From the NCBI GenBank assembly GCA_018069465.1, contig JAGPUW010000004.1, positions 1 to 64,000 of the forward strand: DNA of 64,000 bases. Direction: 5' to 3'. The stretch is from Gammaproteobacteria bacterium. Its GTDB lineage: Bacteria; Pseudomonadota; Gammaproteobacteria; Pseudomonadales; Porticoccaceae. Both the position numbers and the translations under genes were made by a program. Shown one piece after another: positions 8,051 through 16,951 of the stretch; position 1 is the stretch's first letter, and every line of letters begins with the position of its first letter. Under the pieces are notes generated by a model, which worked only from the letters and a program-made list of their open reading frames with translations, was not told where the DNA came from and made no database searches.

Positions 8051-8083
8051 AAAAGGCCCTGAGCTAATAACCCAGGGCCTTTT
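8051..8083. terminator. bidirectional Rho-independent terminator
   Basis: AAAAGGCCCTG and CAGGGCCTTTT form an 11-bp stem around an 11-nt loop with A/T runs on both sides. It lies just downstream of the minus-strand monooxygenase gene ending at 8153. Confidence 0.8.
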
Positions 8084-8152
8084 ATAATCAACAAACTAAT
8101 ACTTACAGCCGCAACCACTCAGCAGCAGTTGTCGACCGGGTGCTTGTATTGA

Positions 8153-10021
8153 TTAGCTAGCAGCTCCATCGATCTTTTCAAACACGTAAGGCGCCAGTGT
8201 TTCCTGAGCATTCTTACGGTGTTTGTGCCACTGACCACCACCGTAGTAAACCAGAGCGCCGGGCTCCGCCTTACCTTCGTGATCGTAGTAAGAAATACAA
8301 TCGCGCAAGGGCTGTGTGGCTATATCAGCCTGGGCACAGTGCTCTGCGTAGGCCGCTTGAGACTCTTCGGTAATATCGACAACGTCAGCGCCTTTTTCGG
8401 CCATAGTCTGCATCATCCACAGCACATAGTTACCGTGGTCTTCGATGCTGTCGGTGAAATTAAAGCTACCGCCACCGCCCTGTGGGCCGGTGATAACAAA
8501 CATATTGGGGAAGCCCCGAGTCTGCATACCGAGCATAGTTTTGGTGCCGTCCTGCTCCCATTTTTGCTTCAGGGATCGTCCGTCACGGCCCTTGATCATG
8601 TCGAAGGTCGCCGTTGCCATCCACTGGAATCCGGTGGCGTAAATCAGCACATCGAGGGGATAGTCTACGCCATCATGAACCACGCCGGTCTCGTTGATTT
8701 CGGCAACACCGCGGGGTGCGGTATCGACGAGATGAACATTGGGCTTGTTAAATACCGGCAGGTATTCATCGTGGAAGGTGGGTCGTTTACAGCCATAGTT
8801 GTAATAAGGCTTCAGTGCCGCTGCCGTTTTGGGGTCTTCGACGATGGCATCAACTCGCTCGCGAATTTGCTCCATAATGCGGAAGTTGGTATCCAGCATT
8901 TTCTGCTGTCGCTCTTCAGGAGACAATTTCGTCTTATGTACTTTCTTCGGCGTTGCACTATCGATTTTACCGGACAGGTAATCGTCGTTGGCTGACAAGG
9001 CGGTACGGCCAGAAGAAATTTTGGCAAATCTTGCGCGGCGCTTTTTCGCCCAATCGTCTTCGGTCTTCCAGGTTTCGAACTCTTCGGCGGTAGTCGAGCG
9101 CTGATCACGCACATCGACAGAGGAAGGCGTGCGCTGAAATACATACAGCTCTTTAACGGTCTTGGCGATTTCTGGAATAATCTGTACCGCTGTCGCACCA
9201 GTGCCGATAATGCCGACGCGCTTGTCGGTGATATCGACGTTGTAATCCCAGCGTGAGGTATGGAAGGCATCGCCCTTAAAGGTTTCCATGCCCTTGATTT
9301 TGGCCAGCTTGGGCGTGGTTAAAATGCCGTTGGCGACGACCAGAAACTTGGCCTTCATATTGTCACCGCGATCGGTGCTCACCTGCCAGCGGCCGGTGGA
9401 CTCATCCCACTTGGTTTCTTCAACCGTGGTGTGGAACAGGCATTTGTCGTAAAAACCAAATTTTGTGGCGATGTTCTGGCAGTGTTCCATAATTTCGAAA
9501 CCACTGGAGAACTTCATGCTGGGGATATAGCCCATTTCTTCGAGCAGGGGCAGATAGCAGTAGGACTCAACATCGCAGGCAATGCCCGGATAGCGATTCC
9601 AGTACCAGGTGCCACCCACATCGCCGCCTTTTTCACAAAAGCGCACATTTTTGAAGCCAGCTTTGCTGAGCTTGTACCACAATAAAAGACCGGCAAAACC
9701 GGCACCAATAACCAGAATTTCACACTCATCATCCAGCGCTTCTCGCGGGATGGGTGGCAGAGAATGGATGTCTTCGAGGTACTTGCTGAACTCGCCATCC
9801 ATTTCAATATAATCGGCAACATCGGTCCTGGATTCTTTCATCTCCCTGTACTTTGCCTGCTCCTCAGCATTAAACACCGCGCCAGCTTTCGCTTCTGGCA
9901 GCACCGTGAGCTCCTCTTTCGTGACAACGGCGTAACCTGTGCCGGTGATTTTTTCATTGGCCTTGCCGGCACGGGTATTAAAGATTTTTAAACCTGTCTC
10001 TGGATCTATTTTAATCGGCAT
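8153..10021 (-). CDS. Baeyer-Villiger-type flavin monooxygenase with N-terminal extension
   Basis: The 622-residue protein has the class B flavoprotein monooxygenase layout: FAD loop VIGAGFAGLLLWYKL (about residue 105), GGTWYWNRYPG with the D of ACDVESYCY, the BVMO fingerprint FKGDAFHTSRWD (FxGxxxHxxxW[PD]), the NADP loop KRVGIIGTGATAVQ and the ATGFQW motif. It would insert oxygen into a ketone using NADPH and O2. About 85 residues precede the FAD loop beyond the usual length, as in larger BVMOs that take bulky substrates. The substrate is unknown. It is monocistronic, with a terminator right behind it and an Lrp regulator gene upstream on the same strand. Confidence 0.9.
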   Translation of the reverse strand: MPIKIDPETGLKIFNTRAGKANEKITGTGYAVVTKEELTVLPEAKAGAVFNAEEQAKYREMKESRTDVADYIEMDGEFSKYLEDIHSLPPIPREALDDECEILVIGAGFAGLLLWYKLSKAGFKNVRFCEKGGDVGGTWYWNRYPGIACDVESYCYLPLLEEMGYIPSMKFSSGFEIMEHCQNIATKFGFYDKCLFHTTVEETKWDESTGRWQVSTDRGDNMKAKFLVVANGILTTPKLAKIKGMETFKGDAFHTSRWDYNVDITDKRVGIIGTGATAVQIIPEIAKTVKELYVFQRTPSSVDVRDQRSTTAEEFETWKTEDDWAKKRRARFAKISSGRTALSANDDYLSGKIDSATPKKVHKTKLSPEERQQKMLDTNFRIMEQIRERVDAIVEDPKTAAALKPYYNYGCKRPTFHDEYLPVFNKPNVHLVDTAPRGVAEINETGVVHDGVDYPLDVLIYATGFQWMATATFDMIKGRDGRSLKQKWEQDGTKTMLGMQTRGFPNMFVITGPQGGGGSFNFTDSIEDHGNYVLWMMQTMAEKGADVVDITEESQAAYAEHCAQADIATQPLRDCISYYDHEGKAEPGALVYYGGGQWHKHRKNAQETLAPYVFEKIDGAAS

Positions 10022-10232
10022 ACTTATACTCTCTGTCTGTAAAACTTTAGGGATAAATTGTGGTTCGCATTAAGGGAGCACCTAACAACGAGGACAGCCA
10101 ACAAGGGACAACCAACAAAGGTGCGGTAATATTAGGGTGCCACAGCATAGTGGATTTTGTCTGATTTGCAAAATTCTGAGGCCGCTCAATAGCCTACACG
10201 ACGGCAATAACCATCTCCTCCGACAGGCCAGG

Positions 10233-10706
10233 TCAGCACTCAAGGGGCAACTCGGTTTTATAGATCAGTTGTTGCAGGGCAAAGCTCGACTGAATATTGG
10301 AGATACCCGGAATACGCGTCAGTTTTTCGACCAGAAAGCGCTGGTAGTGCTCCAGATCGGGCACCACCACGCGCAGCATGTAGTCGGAGCCGCCGGTCAT
10401 TAAGTAACACTCCATCACCTCCTCACACTCGCCAATGCGCTGTTGAAAGGTTTGCAATTGACTCAGCTCCTGGCTGTGCAGAGAGACATTAATCACCACG
10501 TTGACCGGCAGGCCGACCTGCTTGGGATTAACAATGGCCACATAGCGGTCAATCACACCCCGCTCTTCCAGCGCTTTCACCCGCCGCAAACAGGGGGATG
10601 GCGACAGCGCTACCTTGTCGGCCAGCTCGGCATTGCTCATACGACCCTCGTTTTGCAGGTAGTGGAGTATTTTTCGATCTATCTCATCAAGCTCTTCTTT
10701 TGGCAC
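10233..10706 (-). CDS. Lrp/AsnC-family transcriptional regulator
   Basis: This 157-residue protein has the N-terminal AsnC helix-turn-helix (LDEIDRKILHYLQNEGR, then LADKVALSPSPCLRRVKALE) and a C-terminal RAM ligand-binding domain with GGSDYMLRVVVPDLEHYQRF. The GTG start at 10706 has a GGGGTG ribosome binding site. It is divergent from the E1-E2 operon, with 176 bp between the starts, so it most likely senses an amino acid or 2-oxo acid and controls that operon. Lrp paralogues commonly act on their divergent neighbour. Confidence 0.9.
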   Translation of the reverse strand: MPKEELDEIDRKILHYLQNEGRMSNAELADKVALSPSPCLRRVKALEERGVIDRYVAIVNPKQVGLPVNVVINVSLHSQELSQLQTFQQRIGECEEVMECYLMTGGSDYMLRVVVPDLEHYQRFLVEKLTRIPGISNIQSSFALQQLIYKTELPLEC

Positions 10707-10882
10707 ATTTCACCCCATCAATAGCAGTTATTACGGCAACATTGCTAAATTATAGAAATATCACGCTTGATTCGCAATTTTATCAGCAGGAATGCTTGGT
10801 ATTCTTTGCACCTGAAATTCAGCAAACGCTGAACCACATTATTCAACGCACAGCTCACCAGCCCGAGCCAACAGGTCAGCCC

Positions 10883-13594
10883 ATGTCGAAGATCCCCGCC
10901 AATCCCGAAGCTATCGCCATCGACAAACAGGAATGGCAGGAGTCCATCGACTATATTCATCGCCAATACGGTGAAAGCGGGGTGCGAGAAATTCTTCGCG
11001 CTATTCAAGACCGCGTCATTGGCGCTGGCATTAATCTCAACGAGGCGACCCTCAACACGCCCTACATCAACACCATCCCCGTCAACGAGCAGCCCGCCTA
11101 CCCCGGCGACATTGCCCTTGAGAAGAAGATAGAAAACATCAACCGCTGGAACGCCATGGCGATGGTGCTGCAGGGGGCCGATAGCGGCCTCGGTGTCGGC
11201 GGCCACATCGCCACCTACGCCTCGGCCGCAACGGTGATGGAGGTGGGCTACAACCATTTTTTCCGCAAGCGCAGTGACAGCTACGGCGGCGATTTAGTGA
11301 TGACCCAGCCCCACGCCGCACCGGGCGTTTACGCCCGCGCCTTCCTCGCCGGGCGTCTGTCGCAAGAACAGCTGGCCAATTTCCGCCGCCAGCTCCACCC
11401 CAGTGGCGGCCTCAGTTCCTATCCCCACCCGCGCTTAATGCCCGACTTCTGGGAGGTGCCCAATGCCTCGATGGGCCTGTCGACACCAACCGCTATTTAT
11501 CAGGCCCGCTTTGCCAAGTACCTTGAAAACCGTGGACTGAAAGCCAAAAATGGCGGCAAAATCTGGTGCTTCATCGGCGATGGCGAGGCCGATGAGCCGG
11601 AAGTGCTGGGCACCATCAATATCGCCGCCCGCGAGAAGCTCGACAATCTGGTGCTGGTCATCAACTGCAACTTACAGCGCCTCGACGGCCCGGTGCGGGG
11701 CAATGGCAAAATCATTCAGGAGCTGGAGCGCAGCTTTCGCGGTGCCGACTGGAATGTGCTGAAAGTCATTTGGGGCTCCGGCTGGGACGGCCTGCTCGCC
11801 CAGGACAGCGAGGGTATTCTGCGCCAGCGCATGGAAGAGGCGGTCGATGGCGACTACCAGTATTACTCCGTGTCAAAGGGCGACATTCAGCGCGAGCACT
11901 GGGTGGAGAACAGCCCCGAACTCGAACAGATGATGAATTCCCTGACCGATGATGAAATTCGCCAAATCAAGCGCGGCGGTCAGGACCCAAAGAAAGTGTT
12001 TGCCGCCTTTCAGCGCGCCGCCGAGAGCGACGGCAGGCCCAGTGTCATATTGGTGAAAACCGTCAAAGGTGAAGGCATGGGCGAGGGCGGCCAGGGGCGC
12101 AACACCTCCCATCAAAAGAAGACCATGAGTGCCGAGGAACGCCGCGCATGCGCCCAGGAATTTGGCATCCCCCTCAGCCCCAAAGAGATTGAAGCCGCTG
12201 CCTTTTATCGCCCCGACGAAAACAGTCCCGAACTGCAATACCTGCGCGAGCACCGCGAAGCGCTGGGCGGCTACCTGCCGGAGCGACGCGTCGACTGCCC
12301 CGCCATTAAAGCCCCACCCCTGTCGATCTTTCAGCCAGTGATTAACGGCAGCGGTGACAGACAGCAATCGTCCACCACCGCCATGGTGCGCATTCTTGCG
12401 ACGCTGATGAAAGACAAAAAGATTGGCCGCTACATCGTGCCCATCGTGCCCGACGAAGCGCGTACCTTCGGCATGGACGGCCTGTTCAATGTGGCGGGTA
12501 TTTATTCACCCGAGGGGCAAAATTACACCCCGGTCGATGCCCACACTCTAGTGCCCTACAAAGAAACGGTCGACGGGCAAATTCTGCAAGAGGGCATTTG
12601 CGAAACCGGCGCCATGGCCTCGTTTTTATCGGCCGGCACCGCCTATGCCATCCACGGTGTGCCGACCATCCCCTTCTATATTTTTTATTCGATGTTCGGC
12701 TTCCAGCGCGTCGGCGACATGATCTGGAGCTGTGGCGACATGCTCTGCCGTGGCTTTTTACTGGGCGGCACCGCCGGGCGCACCACCCTCAATGGCGAGG
12801 GCCTGCAACATCAGGACGGGCACAGTCAGATTATCGCCAGCACCGTGCCCAACCTGAAAAGCTATGACCCGGCCTTTGGCTACGAGGTGGCCGTGATTGT
12901 GCGTGAAGGCATTAAGCGCATGTATGAGCAGCAGGAAAATATTTTTTATTACCTCACCCTGTACAACGAAAATCATCAGATGCCTGCCATGCCCGACAGC
13001 CCTGCCATCCCCGACAACAATGGCGACGGCTCAAACGGCACCATCGCAGCGGGCATTTTACAGGGTGCTTATTGTTTCAAACGAACAGAAGAGGCAACGG
13101 GGCCAATCGTCAATCTATTGGCCAGCGGCGCGATTATGCAGCAAGCGCTCAGCGCCGCCACGCAGCTCGAAGCCCTCGGCTACGCGGTCAATATTTACAG
13201 TGTCACCAGCTACAACGAGTTATACCGCGAGGCGGTGGCCGTCGACCGCTGGAATCGGCTGCACCCCGAAGAGCAGCCCCGCCAGTGCTATATCAAGCAG
13301 TTATTTGCCGCACAGGGTGGGGTGTTTATTGCCGCCAGCGACTATATGACCTCGCTGGCCAACAGCATCGCCCTGTGGATGCCCGAGCACTTCACCGCAC
13401 TGGGCACCGACGGCTACGGCTTGAGTGAATCTCGCGAGGCCCTGCGCGATTATTTCGAGGTCAGCGCGACCTTTATTATTCAAGCCGCCCTGCACCAGCT
13501 TTACAGCAGTGCTGCCATCGACCTAAACACACTGCGCCAGCAGCTGGAACCACTGGCCATTGATGCCGAAAAATACTATTCAGCCGAGCGCTAG
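10883..13594 (+). CDS. aceE: homodimeric pyruvate dehydrogenase-type E1 component
   Basis: The 903-residue AceE-type E1 decarboxylates a 2-oxo acid with thiamine diphosphate and passes the acyl group to E2. Visible signatures are GVGGHIATYASAATVMEVG near the N-terminus, the ThDP motif FIGDGEADEPEVLG...VINCNLQRLDGPVRGN, and TAGRTTLNGEGLQHQDGHSQ in the C-terminal half. The ATG at 10883 is chosen; upstream frame extensions lie inside the Lrp gene on the other strand. The E2 gene follows 10 bp later. The E1 may be specific for pyruvate or, by analogy with the Lrp-linked mdeB of Pseudomonas putida, for 2-oxobutyrate. Sequence alone does not decide. Confidence 0.88.
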   Translation: MSKIPANPEAIAIDKQEWQESIDYIHRQYGESGVREILRAIQDRVIGAGINLNEATLNTPYINTIPVNEQPAYPGDIALEKKIENINRWNAMAMVLQGADSGLGVGGHIATYASAATVMEVGYNHFFRKRSDSYGGDLVMTQPHAAPGVYARAFLAGRLSQEQLANFRRQLHPSGGLSSYPHPRLMPDFWEVPNASMGLSTPTAIYQARFAKYLENRGLKAKNGGKIWCFIGDGEADEPEVLGTINIAAREKLDNLVLVINCNLQRLDGPVRGNGKIIQELERSFRGADWNVLKVIWGSGWDGLLAQDSEGILRQRMEEAVDGDYQYYSVSKGDIQREHWVENSPELEQMMNSLTDDEIRQIKRGGQDPKKVFAAFQRAAESDGRPSVILVKTVKGEGMGEGGQGRNTSHQKKTMSAEERRACAQEFGIPLSPKEIEAAAFYRPDENSPELQYLREHREALGGYLPERRVDCPAIKAPPLSIFQPVINGSGDRQQSSTTAMVRILATLMKDKKIGRYIVPIVPDEARTFGMDGLFNVAGIYSPEGQNYTPVDAHTLVPYKETVDGQILQEGICETGAMASFLSAGTAYAIHGVPTIPFYIFYSMFGFQRVGDMIWSCGDMLCRGFLLGGTAGRTTLNGEGLQHQDGHSQIIASTVPNLKSYDPAFGYEVAVIVREGIKRMYEQQENIFYYLTLYNENHQMPAMPDSPAIPDNNGDGSNGTIAAGILQGAYCFKRTEEATGPIVNLLASGAIMQQALSAATQLEALGYAVNIYSVTSYNELYREAVAVDRWNRLHPEEQPRQCYIKQLFAAQGGVFIAASDYMTSLANSIALWMPEHFTALGTDGYGLSESREALRDYFEVSATFIIQAALHQLYSSAAIDLNTLRQQLEPLAIDAEKYYSAER

Positions 13595-13604
13595 GGGAAG
13601 AGTC

Positions 13605-14966
13605 ATGAGCAATATCTATAAAATCCCCGAACTGGGCGATGGCGATATCACCGGCACCGTAGTCTCGCTGGTGGTCAAAGTCGGCGACACCGTCAACTGT
13701 GGCGACAGCCTGATAGAAGTGGAAACCGAAAAAGCTATACTCGAATTGCCCGCTGAAATCGACGGCGTGGTGGAGGCCTTTCTGGTCGCCCCCGACCAGG
13801 TCGTCAAACAGGGTGAAAGCTTTATCAGCATCAAAGCCCTGGCCAAAAGCGCTGGGGCGGCTCCCGTAGAAGCCGAGAGCACGCATAAACCAGCACAGCA
13901 AGAAAGTCCAGCACCCGTTAAAAGCTGTCGACAAAAGCCACCCAGCTCTGATGGCAACAGCTCTGATGGCAACAGCTCTGACAACAACTCTGACAACAAC
14001 AGCGGCAACAACACAGGGCAAAAAAGCGCTGTAGCCATTCAACAAACTACTAGCAGCCAATGCCTGCCTGCAGGCCCGGCCACCCGCCGCCTGGCCAGAG
14101 AACTGGGCGTCGACCTCGCCCGCATCAGCGAGGCCGGACACGGCGGGCGCATTGACAAGGCCGCCGTTAAAGCCTTCGCCAAACAGATGTTGAGCCAGCA
14201 GCAAAATAATAGCCCCTCATTACAAATGCCAGCCCTGCCCGACCTCAGCGCCTTCGGGCCACTCACCGTCCAGCCCATGAGCGGCATTCAAAAAGCCACC
14301 AGCCGCAATATGACGCAGGCCGCAGCGCGCATTCCCCACGCCTGGCTGCAACGGCGCATCGACATTACCCAGCTCGAACAGGGCCGTCAGCAACACAAGG
14401 CACAGTTAAAAAGCGAGGGCTGCGCCCTGACACTGACCGCCCTGCTGGGCAAAATTATCGGCCTGGCCTGCGCCCGCCATCCTATATTTAATGCCAGCCT
14501 CGACGAGCAAAACCAAGAAATTATTTTTCGACAAAACATTAATCTCGGCATTGCGGTCGACACCCCTCGCGGTTTGGTGGTACCAGTGCTGAACGATATA
14601 AGCAGTCAATCAGTTAAAGAAATTGCCCTGCAAATCACCCAGCTCAGCGAAAAAGCCCGCGCCGGAAAACTGCAACCCAAGGAGATGAAAGGCGGCAGCA
14701 TTACCCTCTCAAACCTCGGCGGCCTTGGTGCATCTGGCGTGTTCCCCATTATTAACTGGCCAGAAGTGGCGATAATAGGCGTCGGCGCTGGCGAGTGGCT
14801 ACCCACTTATGTCGGCGGTGACATTAATGCCCCACCAGAACCTCGGCTGATAATGCCCCTCACCCTCGCCTTCGACCATCGCGTTATTAACGGTGCCGAC
14901 GGGGCACGGTTTTTAGACACCGTCGCCGAACTTTGTGAAAACCCTTTTTTGGTGTTGGTGGGTTAG
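13605..14966 (+). CDS. aceF: dihydrolipoamide acyltransferase (E2)
   Basis: This 453-residue E2 has one N-terminal lipoyl domain with the modified lysine in VETEKAILELP (K43), an E3/E1-binding domain (ATRRLARELGVDLARI...GHGGRIDKAAVKAF) and the catalytic core ending in FDHRVINGADGARF. A Ser/Asp/Asn/Gly-rich linker joins lipoyl and binding domains, built from tandem DNA units at 13944-13997. The ATG at 13605 follows GGGGAAG closely after the E1 stop, so E1 and E2 are one operon. No E3 gene follows; E3 must come from elsewhere. Confidence 0.92.
   Translation: MSNIYKIPELGDGDITGTVVSLVVKVGDTVNCGDSLIEVETEKAILELPAEIDGVVEAFLVAPDQVVKQGESFISIKALAKSAGAAPVEAESTHKPAQQESPAPVKSCRQKPPSSDGNSSDGNSSDNNSDNNSGNNTGQKSAVAIQQTTSSQCLPAGPATRRLARELGVDLARISEAGHGGRIDKAAVKAFAKQMLSQQQNNSPSLQMPALPDLSAFGPLTVQPMSGIQKATSRNMTQAAARIPHAWLQRRIDITQLEQGRQQHKAQLKSEGCALTLTALLGKIIGLACARHPIFNASLDEQNQEIIFRQNINLGIAVDTPRGLVVPVLNDISSQSVKEIALQITQLSEKARAGKLQPKEMKGGSITLSNLGGLGASGVFPIINWPEVAIIGVGAGEWLPTYVGGDINAPPEPRLIMPLTLAFDHRVINGADGARFLDTVAELCENPFLVLVG
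13944..13997 (+). repeat. tandem repeat coding the E2 linker
   Basis: AGCTCTGATGGCAAC occurs twice in a row (13944-13973), followed by two shortened 12-bp variants ending GACAAC. All stay in frame and encode a flexible SSDGN-type interdomain linker, which may vary in length between strains. Confidence 0.7.
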
Positions 14967-15122
14967 GTTTTACGCCACAGAGTGTAGGTTTTAACAAGCC
15001 ATCTGATTGATCAATAAAATGTAGTGCAGGGTTATTGTGATTTTATAATTTTAAAAGTACGCCGATGACATAGGCTGGGCTATTAACGACACAAGGAAAT
15101 TAACATCAAAAAAGCAGCCTTG

Positions 15123-15242
15123 ATGCTTTATGCAGCGATTGTTTTTGCCGAATCAATATTAATCACGTTTGTCATCATGGGGGCAGAAGATCCATTGACC
15201 ATTGTAGCCCAGCCGCTTAGCAAGTTTCTGAAAACCCAATAA
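15123..15242 (+). CDS. possible small membrane protein
   Basis: A 39-codon frame encodes one hydrophobic helix (YAAIVFAESILITFVIMGA) followed by a short polar tail ending in FLKTQ. An AAGGAAA sequence lies about 30 bp upstream, too far for the ATG at 15123, though the frame stays open to it and a non-ATG start nearer that site would add NIKKAAL. It is the only candidate gene in the 600-bp stretch between aceF and the next exported protein; the rest of that stretch shows nothing recognisable. Function is unknown. Confidence 0.3.
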   Translation: MLYAAIVFAESILITFVIMGAEDPLTIVAQPLSKFLKTQ

Positions 15243-15566
15243 GGACGACCATCTTAATATCGCAAGATCTTTAAATACTGACAGGAGCCGATCTGTACGG
15301 TACTTCAACGCATTGAACAGCACCTTCTAACAAGGATTGCAATTACTAACCCGGGTAACTGCTATATCTTATAGGTGTTCTTCTTAACTAAATTTATCCA
15401 GATAAAAATGATCCTGAACACGATTATTTATTGATTTTCGGATTAACAGGAATTACAGTCCGGCCACCTACAAAAATTAAAGGGAATTATGCCCACTATT
15501 AACAACAAGCTAGAAGGTTCGAGGACAAATAGCGGGTGCGATATAACTGCACAGGCGGATAAAAGT

Positions 15567-16031
15567 ATGCGAAATATATGTAATTTAATGACTTTTGTAT
15601 TAATGATATTTTTTAGCGGTAATGCTTACACAGAAAATAGAAGCACACATTACAAAGCCGCAAAAATATTTTACAAGTCAACAAATGCAGTAGATTCAGA
15701 GGCATTATTAAATCAGATAGTAACATCCATGGTTTCCGCAAGCCCAGACCGAGAGCTTGAACCATATAAGGATATCCTGATGGATGCCATGACAGAAATA
15801 ATACAATCTCAAGAATATGAAGATATTAAAATACAAAGTTATATGACTCACCTTAGTGAACCCGAACTAAATGAATTGACTGTATTATTTTCGAGCCAGG
15901 CATATGCAAAGTTTCGCAAAAACCAAGTGCAAATACTCAAAGAAAGCAATGAAGGTATGCTTGATCTACTAAATAAGAAACAAGATATGATACAAAAAAG
16001 GATGAAGGCAAGAGCGAGAGGTGAAGAGTAA
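15567..16031 (+). CDS. exported DUF2059-like protein
   Basis: This 154-residue protein begins at the ATG at 15567 with a signal peptide (RNICNLMTFVLMIFFSGNAY). The upstream frame to 15489 is unlikely to be translated. The mature part is helical, and its middle (IQSYMTHLSEPELNELTVLFSSQAYAKF) resembles DUF2059 domains of periplasmic proteins. The C-terminus is strongly charged. The gene is AT-rich relative to its surroundings and stands alone, which hints at later acquisition. The domain call is tentative. Confidence 0.6.
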   Translation: MRNICNLMTFVLMIFFSGNAYTENRSTHYKAAKIFYKSTNAVDSEALLNQIVTSMVSASPDRELEPYKDILMDAMTEIIQSQEYEDIKIQSYMTHLSEPELNELTVLFSSQAYAKFRKNQVQILKESNEGMLDLLNKKQDMIQKRMKARARGEE

Positions 16032-16050
16032 TTCCTTCGGAAAGTTAGCT

Positions 16051-16226
16051 AGGACACCCACTCTAACAACCCCGCGCCAATGTCGCGCAGGAAGAAACGA
16101 GGGTCAGGTCTAGAATCAATGGCTTCCGAATCGGCTCTATTTAAACTAATCATTTTTCTTAGGCCGCGAATTTCGGGGCTATTGTTAGGACACCCACTTT
16201 AACAACCCCCCGACAATGTCACGCAG
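16051..16226. repeat. pair of 40-bp direct repeats flanking a GGGTCAGGTCT element
   Basis: AGGACACCCACTCTAACAAC and the next 20 bases at 16051-16090 recur with few changes at 16187-16226 (AGGACACCCACTTTAACAAC...). Between them, at 16101-16111, is GGGTCAGGTCT. No reading frame of note lies in the 300-bp stretch 16032-16335. The layout resembles the scar of a small mobile or REP-like element. Confidence 0.55.
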
Positions 16227-16335
16227 GGGTTTATAATGGCTACTCTAATAGCACCGTTGCCCAGACAACAAGTCTTTACATAAACTGCCTAGGCTTATAC
16301 TGATACGGCAAAAACCCACTGCGTGGCACAACGTC

Positions 16336-16536
16336 ATGAACAAAACAAACTGTCCGCTGTGCCGCCAGGCCAACCACTGCGGGCAAGAAAAAAATCAGAC
16401 GCAGTGCTGGTGTAAAGCTGAGGATATTCAATTCCCCGCGCAGCTGATACAACAGCTACCCGCTGATCAAGTTGGAAAAAGTTGTATCTGCAAGGCCTGC
16501 CTATTGGCCTTTCAAGCGGCAAGCGACTCACCGTAA
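16336..16536 (+). CDS. cysteine-rich CWC-family protein
   Basis: This 66-residue protein is built around paired cysteines: CPLCRQANHC near the N-terminus, CWCKAEDI in the middle and CICKACLLAF near the end. This is the pattern of the small Cys_rich_CWC proteins found across gammaproteobacteria, probably zinc-binding with no known function. It has no signal peptide, so it is cytoplasmic. Confidence 0.8.
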   Translation: MNKTNCPLCRQANHCGQEKNQTQCWCKAEDIQFPAQLIQQLPADQVGKSCICKACLLAFQAASDSP

Positions 16537-16848
16537 GGCCGTACCGGCGCGGTCAATTAAGCCAGCGTCTTTTACATGCCCGCCCAGGGCTTGATAAGCC
16601 AGCATTTAATGTCGAGGTTTACACCGAGACTATGCGCCACATAAAAAGACGATAGCACCGCCATGTGGCTATTTATCAATGTTGCGCTAAGCACTGACAA
16701 AGCCATATCAAGCCTGCCTGAGCCCACTCGCGCTCGAATCCATGGCAATAGGCACTGCTCAACTTTAGCGGCGCCTAAACCTCTGCGCACTTACCCGACC
16801 TTAGCTTTTACCCTCGCCAGCCAACAGACCCTCGCACAAAAAGACAGA
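16537..16848. other. intergenic region with no recognised gene
   Basis: Short frames on both strands (for example 16663-16863 plus) lack ribosome binding sites and family resemblance. Nothing else is evident except the hairpin that follows at 16849-16886. Confidence 0.5.
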
Positions 16849-16886
16849 CCACCCCTCGTGTGACCGCGCAGTCACACGAGGGGTGG
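16849..16886. promoter_or_regulatory. perfect 16-bp inverted repeat upstream of a Baeyer-Villiger monooxygenase gene
   Basis: CCACCCCTCGTGTGAC pairs perfectly with GTCACACGAGGGGTGG across a CGCGCA loop, 65 bp before the monooxygenase start. On the plus strand it is not followed by a T run, so it is not an ordinary terminator for upstream genes. On the minus strand TCTGTCTTTTTG follows, but no minus gene would end here. An operator or 5'-leader structure for the downstream gene is the likelier role. Confidence 0.6.
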
Positions 16887-16951
16887 CGAGCGCGCTGTGA
16901 ATAACTGCTAAGATCCCGTTTTTTTCGCAGTAGACAGTAGGTTTAGGTGAC

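Noticed and set aside
8219-8995. 258-codon plus-strand frame inside the Baeyer-Villiger monooxygenase gene
   Set aside because: The minus-strand gene has all family motifs; the opposite frame has none and no ribosome binding site.
10598-10882. 95-codon N-terminal extension of the E1 gene
   Set aside because: It overlaps the Lrp gene on the other strand, and the AceE-like sequence begins at the ATG at 10883.
13944-13997. CRISPR-like repeat
   Set aside because: The units are short, contiguous and in frame inside a protein linker, with no spacers.
13476-14204. 242-codon minus-strand frame over the E2 gene
   Set aside because: It is antisense to lipoyl and linker coding DNA, with repeats mirrored from the linker, and has no motif.
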